A stretch of 64,000 bases of DNA from Mya arenaria (taxonomy: Eukaryota > Mollusca > Bivalvia > Myida > Myidae): the NCBI RefSeq assembly GCF_026914265.1, contig NC_069123.1, positions 51,282,949 through 51,346,948 on the forward strand, read 5' to 3'. The translations under genes and the position numbers were made by a program. Below are positions 23,401-37,100 of this stretch, in pieces. Under the pieces are notes generated by a model. That model did not search any database. It was not told the DNA's origin and was given only the letters and a program-made list of their open reading frames with translations. Each line of letters begins with the position of its first letter. Position 1 is the first letter of the stretch.

Positions 23401-26400
23401 CTGTAGAGCCTCTTCCTCCAGGTCTGCTAGTTTTGTAGCTGCTACTGCTGGAAGTGTTTGTCTGAAAGCAACAACCACATACTGAATATGCTGCTTTGTC
23501 TCAACTGAATACTACAATAGAGAAGAAATCATGTTTCTTCCCCTCCAAGCAGTTAATCATTGCAACATACTGCATACTACAAATAGCAAATGCAGCAGTC
23601 AGAATATAGCACAAGTTCACAACACAGGGTGGGAATTATTTTCACAATGTGAATTTGGCCTCTAAAATTAGTTGCAATAAGAACTAATTTTAATTTCGCT
23701 ATGTGGAGAGTCGTGAACAGTGCTTCAGACTCATTTCCCCAAAAAGAAAAACTTGATGAGGAAAGGCCTTAAGAACAAAACCTATAAATGCATCTAAATG
23801 TAATGTCAAACAAGAGCAGTCACAGACAGCTATATCCCCCGCCTCATGGGGCATTTAATGTAACAACAGCCAATCAATGGTAAGGGTAGTTTCTAAGGAA
23901 CATAAGAAATGTGTAAAATTAAGAAAGGGCAATAACTCTTTCAAACAAGAGCTGTCACAGTATGTGACGAATGCCCCCGAAGGTGACATTGACCTACGAA
24001 CAAGGTCAGTACATGAAAACTTGATCTTGCCTTGACGTGTCAAATACATATGGCAAGTTATTTTAAATTGCCTCTGAACATAAAAAAATACCACCCATAC
24101 TCGACAACCTACACTGTTATGTCCTTATATTCAGAATCCCCTTGTGAATAAACACTTAGTGTATCTTTCACCTTAGAGGAGTGTATCTTTCACCTTAGAG
24201 GTAGGGACATGGGTCTTGCACATGACACGTCGTCTTGGTATGTGGAACACATGTAGCAAGTGATTTTAAAATCTGTCCATACAAGGGAAAGTAACAGCCC
24301 TGACACGACAACCTAAACTCTATGTCCTTATATGCAGCACTCCATTGTGAATAAACAATAAGTGTGACCTTGACCTTTGAGGTAGGGACACGGGTCTTGC
24401 ACGCAACACGTCGTCTTATGTGGAACACATGTGGCAAGTTTTTTTAAAGTCTGTCCATACAAGGGAAAGTTACAGCCCGGACACGACAACCTATACTCTA
24501 TGTCCTTATATGCAGCACTCCATTGTGAATAAACACTAAGTGTGACCTTGACCTTTGAGGTAGGGACACGGGTCTTGCATGCTACACGTGGTCTTGGTAT
24601 GTGGAACACATGTGGCAAGTTATTTTAAAATCTGTCCATAAAAGAGAAAGTTACAGCCCGGACACGACAACTTATACTCATATATATGCAGCACTCCATT
24701 GTAAATAAACACTAAGTGTGACATTGACCTTTGAGGTAGGGACACGGGTCTTGCACGCGACACGTCGTCTTGGTATGTGGAACACATGTGGCAAGTTATT
24801 TTAAAATCTGTCCATACAAGGGAAAGTTACAGCCCGGACACGACAACCTATACTCTATGTCCTTATATGCAGCACTCCATTGTGAATAAACACTAAGTGT
24901 GACCTTGACCTTTGAGGTAGGGACACGAGTCTTGCACGCCACACGTCGGCTTGGTATGTGGAACACACGTGGCAAGTTATTTTAAAATCTGTCCATACAA
25001 GGAAAAGTTATAGAGCCGGCCGGCCGGACGGTGCGCTTTTAATATGCCCACCTTCAGGGGCATAAAAAGGTCAAATTGCAAAAGCCTGACAATATGCGCT
25101 GCGTCACTATATAGTCATAAACGTAAGAGGAATTGCGAAGAAACCAATTTTAAATGTAAAAAAAGGGGCAATAACTCTTTCAAAAATGGCCGAATTGCGA
25201 AAGCCCGACAATATGCCTTGCGTCACTATATAGTCATCAATCTGTGAAAGTTTGGTAGAAATCGCATCAAAACCGTAAGAGGAGTAGCGAAGAAACCAAT
25301 TTTAAATGTAAAATAAACAAATGGCTATAACTCTTTCAAAAATGGTTGAATCGCAAAAGCCTGACAATATGTGCTGCGTCACTATATAATCACCAATCTG
25401 TGAAAGTTTGGTAGAAATCGCATGAAAAACGTAAGAGAAGTTGCGAAGAAACCAATTTTAAATGTAAAATAAACAAATGGCTATAACTCTTTCAACAAGA
25501 GCTGTCACAGAGACAGCGCGCTCGACTATTCCGCTGCTTTTCAGTGTACGGATTGAAAAGTTTTGGCGAAACATGCATGGATCACTGTTAGATTAGATTT
25601 CAATGCAATACATGATGTGCGGAGATATTATCATAAATGTGGTTACGTGCAAAATTTTAACCAGAATGTTTAAGTGTAATAATAAAGGGCCATTATTTGC
25701 AAAACACAGTTATCTAACTTGATTATTCAATTAGGTTGGGTGATTGAATACCATTGTATAAAGTCTCAATACAATACATCAAGTAGTTGCTAAGTTATTA
25801 TCCTATGTGTGCTAACATGCAAGACCTTAACCAGAATTTCTAAGTTGCATAATAAAGGGGCAAAAATTATATAATATTAAAGATAGTTATCTTACTTGAT
25901 TAAATAAGAAGTTTCAATGGACGGGAGCCTGTGTGTAAAGTTTCAATGCAATACATGATGTATTTGCTGAAGCATTGACTTAAAAGTGGTTACATGCAAA
26001 ACCTTAACCAGAATTTCTATGTTGAATAAAAAAGGGGCCATTATTTGAATTTAATGCAAACTAGAGTTATCTTACTTGGTTATTTAAGTAGATTGGATGG
26101 TTGAGTACCATTTTATAAAGTCTCAATGCAATTCATCGAGTAGTTGCTGAGATATTAACCTATGTGTGCTTGCACGCAAAACCTTAACCAGAATTTCTAA
26201 GTCAAATAATAAAGGCCTATTATTTGCATTAAATGCAAACTAGAGTTATCTAACTAGGTCAATTGAGTAGGTTGGATGGTTGAGTACCATTGTATCAATT
26301 CTCAATGCAATACCTCAAGTAGTTGCAGAGATATTAACCTATGTGTGCTTGCACGCAAAACCTTAACCAGAATTTCTAAGTCAAATAATAAAGGCCTATT

Positions 26401-28976
26401 ATTGGCATTAAATGCAAAGTAGAGTTATCAAACTTGGTTAATTATTTAGGTTGGATGGCTGAGCACCATTGTATAAAGTCTCAATGCAATACCTCAAGTA
26501 GTTGCTGAGATATTAACCTATGTGTGCTTGCACGCAAAACCTTAACCAAGGGGTGACGCCGACGCTTGGGTGAGTAGTATAGCTCTCCTTATTCTTCGAA
26601 TAGTCGAGGTAAAAATGGTCGAATCGGGAAAGCCCGACAATATGCGCGGCTTCACTTTATGATCATCAATCTGTGAAAGTTTGGTAGAAATCACATGAAA
26701 AACGTAAGAGGAGTTGCGAAGAAACCAATTTTAAATGTAAAATAAGCAAAGGGCAATTACTCTTTCAAAAATGGTCAAATCAGGTAAGCCCGACAATATG
26801 CCCTGCTACACTTTATGATCATCAATCTGTGAAAGTTTGGTAGAAATCGCATGAAAAACGTAAGAGGAGTTGTGAAGAAACCAATTTTAAATGTAAAATA
26901 AGCAAAGGGCAATAACTCTTTCATAAATGGTCGAATCGGGAAAGCCCGACAATATGCGCTGCTTCACTTTATGATCATCAATCTGTGAAAGTTTAGTAGA
27001 AATCGCATGAGAAATGTAAGAGGAGATGCAAAGAAATGAATGTGGGACGGATGGACGCACACACATGCACGGAAGCACGCCTACCATTACTATATCCCCT
27101 CCCCTTTTCAAGGCGGGGGATAACAATAAATATAATATTTAAACAATAAACAGCTTGTTCTTTTTAAACTGTGCAGGACACTCTAATATTTAAACAGGTG
27201 ACAAATTATTTTTGGGGTTTGCAAACCAATGGAGTCAACCGACTAGTTTAATTTTGAAGATTTTGACTACAGCAAAGTAGACATGACAAGTCTTTAATGG
27301 CAATATAACCGTTGCAAGGTTACACAAATAGTACAAGTCCTTATTTAAAGCATATCAAGCCCAGCAGGCTGTGATAAAAAAATATTTTCATGTTTTTCCT
27401 ATTGCACTTTTAGTGTCTTTTTGCTTAATATTCTCACCAGATAATAAATTAAAACATCAAATTTGTTCTCGAAAAATTGATTTTCATTCAATCACTTGCA
27501 ATACTGCATAGGGTAATTTATTATTTCAAGCAAGTTACAAAACTGACCTGTCATGTGTTGCAATGTTTTCCTTATCATAGCGGATATCTTTCGCATACTT
27601 GACCACTAGACAGCTGTAGTTGGCAATCTGGTAGCGCTTCATTCTCCTCATCAACTCTGTTCTGTTGAACACAATTTTATAAAAGATGTGAAGAATTTTG
27701 AAGAAAATATTTAAATGAAGTTATTAAGATTTTTCCATAGAATACCTGCATGCAAAAAACAACAATAAATATCTATTTACTGATATATTCATTTAAAAAG
27801 TTACAGCTTCCTGACGTTTAAAAATAAACCTTAATTTGATCTTTGTACTGGTCTTACAACCTGGCTTAGAATGGCGTATTTGAAATATTATACTTACGTT
27901 TTACCAGAAAACATGGGTCCAAAGATAACCTGCAAAATTGAAATAAAATAATAATTTTAAGTGAAGTTTGAAAGAGATTGTTGGAATTCAATTTAGGGAG
28001 TGATTTGTCTAATTCAAAAATGGTTATAACAATATATATATAAAATTTTCTTTATGGAAAATATGTTGTTAACACAGTACCAGGTTTTATTCAATGTAAC
28101 AATGGACATTTTTACATTTCACATAATTTAACAAGTCTAAATAAAACTTCTGTTGGTCTTAATATATAGCAGTGTCAGTGTTATTTTATTTTTTGTAGAT
28201 TCAATATTGGAGATTAAACTTATGGTGTAAAATGCTTATAAATATTTACATTTGATGATATGCCAGGGGGTGCATGTTCCTTGCAAACTTTGCAATTCAT
28301 TTTGTTCACAATGTTCAGCGTATTGACAGAGTATGCAAGATCGATGTTCAGGCCATTCATTCATTTTTTTTACAGATTTTAATAAAGAAGTAACAATGCT
28401 GTCAGTTGTTTCTGATGATTTTATAGTCTTAGGACGTCTGCTCGTTTCTCAATTTCTATCCATAGAGGAAGTGCATGGGTGAAAGTTGGAAATTATGAAA
28501 AACCTGAAATATTTTGCTGGGGGTCCCCGGTGGGTCCAGGACAAAACCCTGATAAAACTGATGCCTGTCTTAAAGTACTTTAATATATGGCTATTAAAAT
28601 AATATTTTGAGTTTTTACCAACAAGTTCATACACAAATACAAAGATTTTAATTCATTTGGTCAATAAACTATCAAAATAACAATTATTTGTAGAATATAA
28701 ACCCTTCATATACATGTATACAAAAAAAAATAAAAAATATTGATTAAAATGAATGAGTTCTGAGTGGATTTCAAGTTTTGAGTGGATTTCACGCTCGATT
28801 CCTGTATCACCCTGTACCCTCTTTAACCTATCTCAAATGAAGGAGTTTGCAAAATTGCTTTATTGGAAACTGATAATATTCAGGTATTTTATTTTAATAC
28901 AGCTTACCTGAATATTGCCCATTTTCTTTGCATGACTTATGATCGGAGAAGATATAGCTGGGGAAGATGACATCAT
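20438..28976 (-). CDS. TK1: Thymidine kinase, cytosolic (TK1 type)
   Basis: Phosphorylates thymidine to dTMP in the salvage pathway using ATP. Seven exons: 28908-28976, 27898-27929, 27548-27661, 23368-23461, 21775-21864, 20965-21084 and 20438-20677. All are GT-AG and in phase, giving 252 residues (human 234). The P-loop is [14 protein letters not shown] (about 27-40). The Mg/ATP motif [12 protein letters not shown] has D99, E100 and Q102. The lasso/thymidine region is [20 protein letters not shown]. Zinc ligands are C155, C158, C187 and C190 (CMTC and CRDC). The start follows the match to other TK1 N-termini; a frame stays open upstream to about 29057 but is not conserved. The C-terminal tail has [14 protein letters not shown] repeats and no KEN box. 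Large introns hold nested repeats. Confidence 0.95.
22433..23353. mobile_element. Pearl/HINE-like element, copy C'
   Basis: Begins AACAAGAACTGTCACGGAGA with CGCGCTCGACTATTCCGC and ends TTCGAATAGTCGAGCT, so the ends carry the short inverted motif CTCGACTATTC. The interior has about four tandem units of roughly 180 bp containing GGTTGGATGGTTGAGTACC and GTAGTTGCTGAGATATTAAC. A sister copy lies at 25497-26613. The right end lies about 12 bp from the donor of TK1 exon 23368-23461. Confidence 0.75.
23944..25068. mobile_element. Pearl/HINE-like element B, nested in A
   Basis: Starts ACAAGAGCTGTCACAGTATG with GAATGCCCCCGAAGGTGAC; ends CCACCTTCAGGGGCATAAAA, the inverted counterpart. About five tandem units of roughly 180 bp carry GTGTGACCTTGACCTTTGAGG, CTTGGTATGTGGAACACATG and GGAAAGTTACAGCCCGGACA. 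The flanks (CTCTTTCAA / AAAGGTCAAATTGC) belong to element A. Confidence 0.75.
25497..26613. mobile_element. Pearl/HINE-like element C, nested in A
   Basis: A sister copy of the element at 22433-23353 with the same ends (ACAAGAGCTGTCACAGAGAC with CTCGACTATTCCGC, and TTCGAATAGTCGAGG) and the same ~180-bp core units. The surrounding bases are element A core (GGCTATAACTCTTTCA before, AAATGGTCGAATCG after). This gives the order of insertion: A first, then C. Confidence 0.75.
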
Positions 28977-29109
28977 TTTGACCACTTTCCAAAAAGTGAA
29001 TAACAAAGAAACAATTGATATTGCGCGAAAATCTATACAAATTTCCCTCCAACACAATCAGTGTTACCTAAACGCTTAGTTCGACGCGTAAACGTTTGAT
29101 ATTCAATAT

Positions 29110-29975
29110 ATTTATTGATCCAAAAGAAAATAATGACATGTAAAATTCGGCTTCTCAGTGGTTTAGTAGGTTTAGAACTTTCACTGGACTTCCTAACAGC
29201 TACAAAACCACAAAGCAAAAACATTCACATATTCACAGACTGCCAGGGAGCAATATTAACAGCATTTTCAAGAGAGATTCCCAAGAATACAATTGAAACC
29301 GTTTTTAACATAAAAACATATGTAACAAGTTTAGAGGACAATGGTAATACACTCCATGTGCACTGGATACCGGGACATAAAAACATAGAGGGAAATGAGC
29401 TGGCTGACAAGCAGGCAAAAGAAGGGGCTAAGAAGGCAGCAGAATTTGATGAAGCAGAATTCAATGATGAAAAGAAAGATGCCAGTGATGTCATGCAAAT
29501 GATGAAAAGAAAAGCCATTAATGAAAAATGGTTAGCACAATACCGTTACTCTGAGAGGTCTTTCGCCATACATAACATCTTTGTCACACCAGGGGTCAGA
29601 AACTGCGGTGGTGAAAAGAAAAGAAAAAGTTTCAGCCAAATCAACCAACTCCTTGGGGGTCACACCTGGCTAAAAGATCACTGGTCAAAACAGACACCAG
29701 ACCAAACAGACAACTGTTGTAGTGTCTGCCAAGTTCCTGAAACTGTAGACCACTTCATATTCTACTGCAAAAAGTACGATGAAGCTAGAAGAGGACTGGG
29801 AGAAAGAACATTGCAAATACTATACAGACATTGAACACCCAATGCAGCAATTACGTTGGGGTTACTAGCGGTAGAAATAGAAGAAATAACGAAAAGTGCG
29901 AAAGAAGAACTGATGGATTCATTAAAGCTTATATCTGTCGGAAACAAGCAGGCTATAAATATTTCATTTGATTAG
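29110..29975 (+). pseudogene. LINE ORF2 3' fragment with RNase H domain and CCHC-like end
   Basis: From about 29140 the plus strand encodes LSLDFLTATKP, HIFTDCQGAI and HVHWIPGHKNIEGNELADKQ (RNase H Asp and His/Asp motifs), then LLGGHTWLKDHW and CCSVCQVPETVDHFIFYC, a Cys-Cys-His-Cys cluster. TGA at 29832-29834 interrupts the frame; TPNAAITLGLLAVEIEEI follows in the same frame to about 29970. The order RNase H then CCHC fits I-group LINEs. The 5' part (endonuclease and RT) is absent. The apparent start upstream of 29140 is not LINE-like. Confidence 0.85.
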
Positions 29976-31845
29976 TTTTTTTTCTTTTTAAAAAACACAC
30001 AACTTTCCAAAATTCGAAGTGTCAAAAAAGTAACAAGAGTGCAAGTACATAGAATAAGGCACATAGATGATATCGGCAAAAATATTCGATAAAGTACATC
30101 GAGACCATAGGCGACGAAGACGCCATATTTCGACAAACAACAACAATTAGTCGGTCAATATACACCGTCAATATAGCCACGGACCTATGTAGGTCCATGA
30201 TATAGCCAATGTTTTCTCTGTTACGTCATGATCTATACCGACTGAAAATAAAAGTTGATTTTGTTCATGAATAGTAATACATCAGGAATAGGAGTTTGAA
30301 ATAATTACTCTGACATTGAGAATACATGAATATTGTGATCTTTGCTATATAATTTATTTTTAAGTAACTCGTCATTAGTCCAAATAATTACTATATTAAT
30401 CTTATGTGATTAAGCAATATTTTCTTTAATATAATACGTTAAAAACTGCAGGGTCCTGTAGAATGATATATACACTAGCTTTAATTTGTAAAAGTACATA
30501 CTAACAATCTTGATAAAACATGTAAAGTTACTGTTGAGCCGATTTGAGGCTATTTTAATAAACCATTGTTATATCGATTCTCATATCGGAAACCAAAAAG
30601 ATAAAGGCGTAAGTTGATTTTGTTCTTTATATTTATTTGTAAATATTTGAGTTTTAGCATATACGAGATGAGCTTATTTCAAGCCCTGAAAAAAACATTA
30701 TTACATAGTTATAATAAAATGATGAAATCGTAAAAAATAATGTATAAAAATACAAACAATTTAAAACAAAGACAGATTACATAATTACAGCGAGTTTCGT
30801 GCATTTCATGTAGGTTATTACTTTGTGGAACACAATAAAAAGAAATATACATCTAATTCTTATTTTACAATAAGACACACACAGAATGAATGTAAAACAT
30901 CACTGTAGTTTTTTTTTTGCTTGACTGGGCCTTATCGAAAACGAACCTTGAGCCGGGTTTTAGTTTTTTTTCTTTTGGTTATTATTTCTTTGAGGCGCTT
31001 AAATTTAAAATGGCGGGTTTGACATAAAAATGTAAACAATGCTGATGGCTATTTCTTTGTTTGCATATCTACATGTAATTTATCCTTTCACGCATTCCCT
31101 CATTTTCACTAGGTAATTACTTGAATTCGATATTCAAAGGCAGTCTATTTTATTTATTACAGCGACTGATTTTGGCTGAAAAAAATGGGAAAAAATGCAG
31201 CTTGTTTTGATCTGTTTATTAACCTTGTCACTTTGCAGAGCGTTCAGGGATAATTTTTAATCATTTTGACATTAAAACATATGTTCTGTCAAGAAAAAAA
31301 ACTGTCATAAGACTAAAATAATTTATGGCATTGATCATATTTGACTGCGCATTGACATAGTTTTGGTCCCTGCTAGTCCAAATAATTGTTCGTTGGCAGA
31401 TTTTTTTTACGTTTTTTGATATGGCAAATCATACATGTACAAATTGTTTTGTACCGAACGTTGGAAGTTGTTCTGATTGGGATTCCAGGTTTAAGCAAAT
31501 TGCGCCATAAAATACCATAAAACAAGAAATATTACTAGATAATGTTCTGTTAACCCCCCCGCTGGAAATAGTAAACATGCATTAGGGCATTGTTTTTTTA
31601 CATTCACCTAGACCTTGTTTACGGAATGCTGTCTGGAAATGGTACATATCACATGAAATTACTTGAACTACATATCACATGAAATTACTTAAAGGAAAGG
31701 CACTTTAATTACAATCATTGTCTGATTGTAGTGAAGTGTAAAAACTCAAGGTAAAATTCCTCTTCTCAACGAAATACTTGTATAAATGTTATATTACCAA
31801 CTTTATATGATTGAAAACGTTGTAGATGTTGAAAGATACATCATT
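29976..31845. other. Intergenic DNA with no recognised feature
   Basis: AT-rich, low coding potential on both strands. It contains a short perfect hairpin sequence, GGACCTATGTAGGTCC, near 30181. Nothing else is supported. Confidence 0.5.
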
Positions 31846-32410
31846 TATTGTGTCACCTGACTAGGCGACATATAGGGGTTACTTTTGGCGGCGGTGGCGG
31901 TGGTGCTTAAAGTTTTGTTGGGGGCATATTTTATAGAATAAAAGAGTTATCAACTTAAAACTTCATAAGTAGATAGATCTCATGGAGGAAAATTGCAGTG
32001 CACAATAACAGTAACTATTGCTTTCTTAGTTTTAGAGTAATTGCACTTTGTTAATTTTCATGCTTAAAGTTTTGTCCGGGGCATATCTTGAAGAATATAA
32101 GAGGTATTAACTTGAAACTTGATAGATCTCATTGAGGGCAAGTGCAGTGCACAAGAACCATAACTCTTGCATCTATATGTTTAGAGTTAAATTAACAAAG
32201 GGCAATAACTCTAAACATATAGATGCAATTTTCGTTGTTAATTTTTGTCCGGCTTAACATTGTTACCTTCATTTCAAATGCCACCTAGACTTGAAAGTTA
32301 AATGGCAACATCATTGTCTATAAACGAATAAAATGCCAATCTAACAGCTATAATGTCCACAGTAAATAATATGTGAGGGGACACATCCGACTCGCGGAGT
32401 TCTAGTGTAG
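31846..32410. repeat. Mollusc dispersed repeat with two core units
   Basis: Opens GTGTCACCTGACTAGGCGAC and closes GGGGACACATCCGACTCGCG followed by GAGTTCTAG. Two related units inside carry AAAGTTTTGTTGGGGGCATAT / AAAGTTTTGTCCGGGGCATAT and AGTGCACAA. The design, short paired ends around tandem units, matches the other pearl-like elements in the window. Confidence 0.55.
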
Positions 32411-34139
32411 ATTTTGCAGTGTAAATGATTGTTAGTTGTGACTTGATTTGCATAAAACAGGAAAGAGAATCACCTTTCCTAAATAAAAAAATGTTAGTAT
32501 TAATTTATGGCTATAACTCAAACCTATGCATATATATTAGAAAAAAAATGAAATTATATTGTTTATACATTATTTGTTTTGTCTTTTTTTCTTTTTTTTT
32601 TTGAAGGGTTCAGGCAACCTACATTTGTTTATACATATAATTTGTGAAATTTTCTTTTAAAAACTTGTCATGGATAAACAAATGCAGACCTGTCAGGGTC
32701 ACTTGGATATAGTATTGACCCTCAGCCACCTGCCACAGTCCCAAAACAGCCATCCAGCTTGCTTGAAGATATAAACCCACAATAAATGATTACATTCAAT
32801 AGTTGTCTTCAAAACTTGCATATGTGTATCTAATTTTTCACACTTAGATTTCCCAGTTTGTGGAATTTTTCGCGCTTCAATTTCACAAAATGAAAAGGCT
32901 AGGCTCTCTTGGTTGCACAATGTAGAGGTATAAATATATTTATGTATAAGCGTAATATATAAATGAAGTCAAACTAAATATTCATTTACTGAATATAAAT
33001 GAATTACAGGTGGTTAAATTAAAAATAAATAAATCATTATTAGTCACTGTATCTATGATATTAATATCTTTGATATGATGAATTTCATGATTTTAACACT
33101 AATTCAAATGCTGATGTTAACATCATTTTATGTATCAACCTAATAAACAGTAAACTTATATACATGTACATTTTTTTTTTAATGTATTTAAAAAACAAAT
33201 AATATTGAAATAATTAGGTATAACCTACAGTGTTTGTTATTTTTAAGCTATTTCAAACGATTGATGTGAGCCCTGAAAATGGGTTAAAATGTGTTTTATG
33301 CAATGTGATTTACAAAAATATCCACACAAGCAGGAGGGGTTGGACCAATCCTCACCTCCCCAATTACAAAATATCTTCCGGCGCCACTGATTATACATTG
33401 TAAAAACTACTTTCAATTTGCATTAAATATAATCATTGTTTTGATTGGCTGGGATTTTGATTGACGGTTTTCTCTCTTTGATGAATCTCTTGTTGAGAAA
33501 AATTATGCTATTATTTCATTCAATTTTTGTTAGTCTTGACATTTAAAGTGACACTCTTATTCAAAAAATCAATACACATGTAAAACAAACCTCAATTTGA
33601 GCGATACACCCTCAACTACTTACTAAATAATGCATTTATGGAAAATATTAATTACCGGTACTATTACCATTATTATAACCGTGTATTTTATAGCTGAAAA
33701 TGCAAAAATATTAAATAATTGGTGAATGCTAAAAGATTTACTGCGATCTACTATGGGCTCATAAGGTAGCAATACTGTGTTTTCTGCACATTAATTTTCT
33801 TTTAAATTAAACTTGGTATCCTTCATAACAACAACTGTTTTCGACATTTGTTTGTCCTGGTATATGGTATATTAAAACAATTGTATCAAATGTGTTAAAT
33901 GTCATTTGGGGGTAATAGTGCATCTTAAATTGATGTCAAAATTGAAGTTGGACTTAGAGAAAATTTGCTGTGCTTTTAACAAATACCCTTTACTGGCACT
34001 TGAAACAACCTTAATGACTTACTGCGCTTTAACATTACCCTTTGATTTGACACTGAAAATAATGTTTTTTCATAACTATTTATACATGGGGCCATTAAGT
34101 GTATGCCGTTTAAACAAATTCATTCTTTATCCTTTTCAG
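32411..34139. other. Upstream region of GON4L without recognised coding sequence
   Basis: AT-rich. A good acceptor (TTATCCTTTTCAG) ends at 34139, so at least one upstream non-coding exon of GON4L should lie in or before this region. I could not locate it, nor a promoter. Confidence 0.4.
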
Positions 34140-34187
34140 GTTGATCAATTGCAAGGAAATAATTCTTCATTGAAATGGTTTGATTGA

Positions 34188-37100
34188 ATGCATAAAGCAT
34201 TCTTAAATGTAAAAGAGAAAATGGATGAGGAAAAATCCACATCAGTCAAGGCAGAAAGAAAAAGAGTGTACAAGTCCATATTTGGGCCACAATCAGACTC
34301 AAGTTCTGAATCAAGTAGCAGCAGTAGCAGTTCAGATTCTGACGATGAGTTCTCACCACAGACAGGTAAACTGGAAGTGAAAAATGAAATCAAAGAAAAT
34401 TCAAAAGAAGAAAGTGAAAATACTGAATCAGTAGAAGACAAAGGTAAGAACAAAATGAATCCCATTAAAGAAGAATGCTCAGCCAGTCAGAAGTTGACGG
34501 AGGAATCTGTGTCCAGCGGGATACCTGACCTTCTCTCGAAGGACCAAAAGGCAATGTTGAAAGAGCTATTGGTCAATGAACTGAAATGTGCTGTTGATGC
34601 TGTTGCTGGAGACAAGACTGACTCAGCTGATGATTCTCCAGATCGACCAACTCAACTGTACATGGGGCCATACGGCAAGATAAGGTCGCCATTTAAGAAG
34701 GTCTCATCACTGCAGACATACTCAAAGCAATGCAAGGAAACTCAAAGGTAGATTATGCTCCTACAAAATGTTGATTTATACTGTAAGTGTATATTATTCC
34801 TGCTGAGTGATATATTTTTGGCATTGTCAGTTTGTCTCTCTGTCCATCCATCAACAGCCATTACTATGTAACTTCTTGACAGACATGAATGAAATCATGA
34901 AACTTTTGTCGAAGTGTGTACAAATGTGTAACCAAAGTGCACTGGCACTTGCACATGCATTATCTGGATCTTTTCAGTAACACAGAAACTTCTCTTGAAT
35001 TAGTTAAGAACCCTTAAATTTATATGTCTGGAGCCATTTCTAGATGAATTTATGAAACTTATGTCAAGTGTGCATTATCATAGTGTACTTGCGCATGTAA
35101 TAGTAACGATTCTTTTGGATGAGGGAATTAATGCAAGAGTTATTGCCCTTTAATTAATGATCAGAATGATCAAAGCTAAAAGTCATAACTACCTAACTTA
35201 TAAAAAGATACTTATGAAACTTATGTGATGTATGTATAACTATAGTGCATTTGTGCACATGCAAAATTTGTCTAGATTGGGTAGGTAACATATGAATAAT
35301 TAATTATTATTCTTAAATTATTAAAAAATAGTCCTTTCAGGAAGCATTGTGTGTATCTTTTTATTGAGTTCAATAACACAAACTAAAAATGTGTAATAAA
35401 AACTTAATTGGGGGCACAAGGTAATGCTTGAGCAATTTTTCTTTTGATAATATATAAAGTTGTAAACCCAATTCATTTTTTCTGTGTAACATTAATTCTG
35501 ATGGTTTATTTAATTGAACTCATGTACAACTGCAGTAAAGTGCTGAGTACTGCTGTTTAAGCAATGTTATGAAACAGTTCACTGCATTGAAGTGTGCCAT
35601 TTTTCTTTGAAATTAAAGGGAATAATCTTAACTTTGTGGTTCATATTTGAAATATTCATTATTCTTTCTTAAGATCAAGGAGTTATTATTACTTGCCTTT
35701 AAAACATGTGCTTGCCTCCAATGGTTATTAATTTCCATTACTCATAACTACTTTTCATGTGCCATGTGATTTCTTCACAATTTGATTGATTAATATTACA
35801 ACATTTAATTTCGCTCATCCCTTTTTACTCCTTCACTGGTTTCATCTACTGTTTGCTTTGCTTTTGCTGTCTTGAAAATTTTTGGTTTTCGACGATGCAT
35901 CATTGGATGTTGATATCAATTGTTGAGTTGTTTGTAATAATTTGGCTCGATATTAAAGCTGTTTAAAGTAGTTACTGATGTTCAGGTAAGGTTACAGGTT
36001 ACTTGATTTAATATTTGATTCTGATGACTTGTATCACATTATAGATCATAGAAGTTCACCTATTTACCAGTAAATCAAATTGCTTGGATTCAAATTCTAT
36101 AGGCAATACAATTAGTTTGTCAATTCATTACATAGAACCAGCTATCAATTTATTATAAAGAAGATAATTGTTTGTTTCAGTGTAAGATCACAATATATTC
36201 CACCGACTTAATACCAAATGATATACTAATTGCAAGTAAAGTCATTTTGGAAACGACATCATTGAAATTTGTCCCAGCCCTGTGTGCGCTGACCTTTGAT
36301 TTGTAACTGAGAGCGGGCTAATATATAAATATCAATTTTATTTCACTGAGATATCTCTATAAACCACAGGAAAGCATATAATAAACTGAAAACTTTGTCT
36401 GCCAGGAAATTGACTTCACCACCACGGAAGCGAGCACGACTGTTTGTGGTAGAGGATGATCATGATGGGCACTTGAGTGTCGAGGAAGGAGACAGCAGCG
36501 ATGAGGAACCAGGTGACACCAGCGATCAGCAACTGATAGAACAGCAAGGTATGATGGGTATACTAGGGAGATATTCTTATGTTTTTTTTTATTTAGTTTA
36601 TTGTTGTATTTGTTAATCTTGTTGTACTTTCTGCAAAGCATTATTTAAAAAAAAAATTGTGGTTATGTCTTGAGGTCTTTGTTTTAAAATATGAAAGTTT
36701 AGATTTCGTGTTCTGAATGAGGTTTCAGCAATTGATATCAGGGATCTAACTACTGGCACTGACTGTTTTATTTTAAATGGTATAAAAAAGGTAACCTTTT
36801 TGTATTTTTTTCTGCTTGTACCTGATTTGATTTTAATGATGTAAGAGTTGTGTTTCATACAATGTTCGTTCTGCATTTGTTTAGGTGTTGTAAGTGGAGA
36901 CGAGAGTTCGGAGGGGGAGGGCCTACAGATCGATGAGTCTGACCAGGATATGGACGGTAAACTGGACGGCAAGTCTAACAAGTTTGCCCTCTCCGCCATC
37001 AACGTCAAGTCAATTATACATGTAAGTCTAGAATTAAAGTGCTACACTTTTACAGTACAGTAGTGAACATTTTAAAAATCCCCTGTCACTGTGCAGGGCT

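Larger units (their letters stand above)
23813..27125. mobile_element. Outer pearl/HINE-like element A, hosting two insertions
   Basis: The left end reads ACAAGAGCAGTCACAGACAG then TATCCCCCGCCTCATGG; the right end reads CCCTTTTCAAGGCGGGGGATA. TATCCCCCGCC and GGCGGGGGATA are complementary. The core unit, about 120 bp, includes GGGCAATAACTCTTTCAAAA, AAAGCCCGACAATATG and CAATCTGTGAAAGTTTGGTA. The core is interrupted at about 23944 by element B and at about 25497 by element C, and it resumes after each. Confidence 0.7.

Noticed and set aside
24195-24618. Minus-strand ORFs with repeated MPHVFH...[14 protein letters not shown] blocks
   Set aside because: They are translations of the ~180-bp core units of element B.
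28977-29057. Upstream in-frame extension of TK1 (MCWREICIDF...)
   Set aside because: Not similar to any TK1 N-terminus, whereas the ATG at 28976 gives the usual length and composition.
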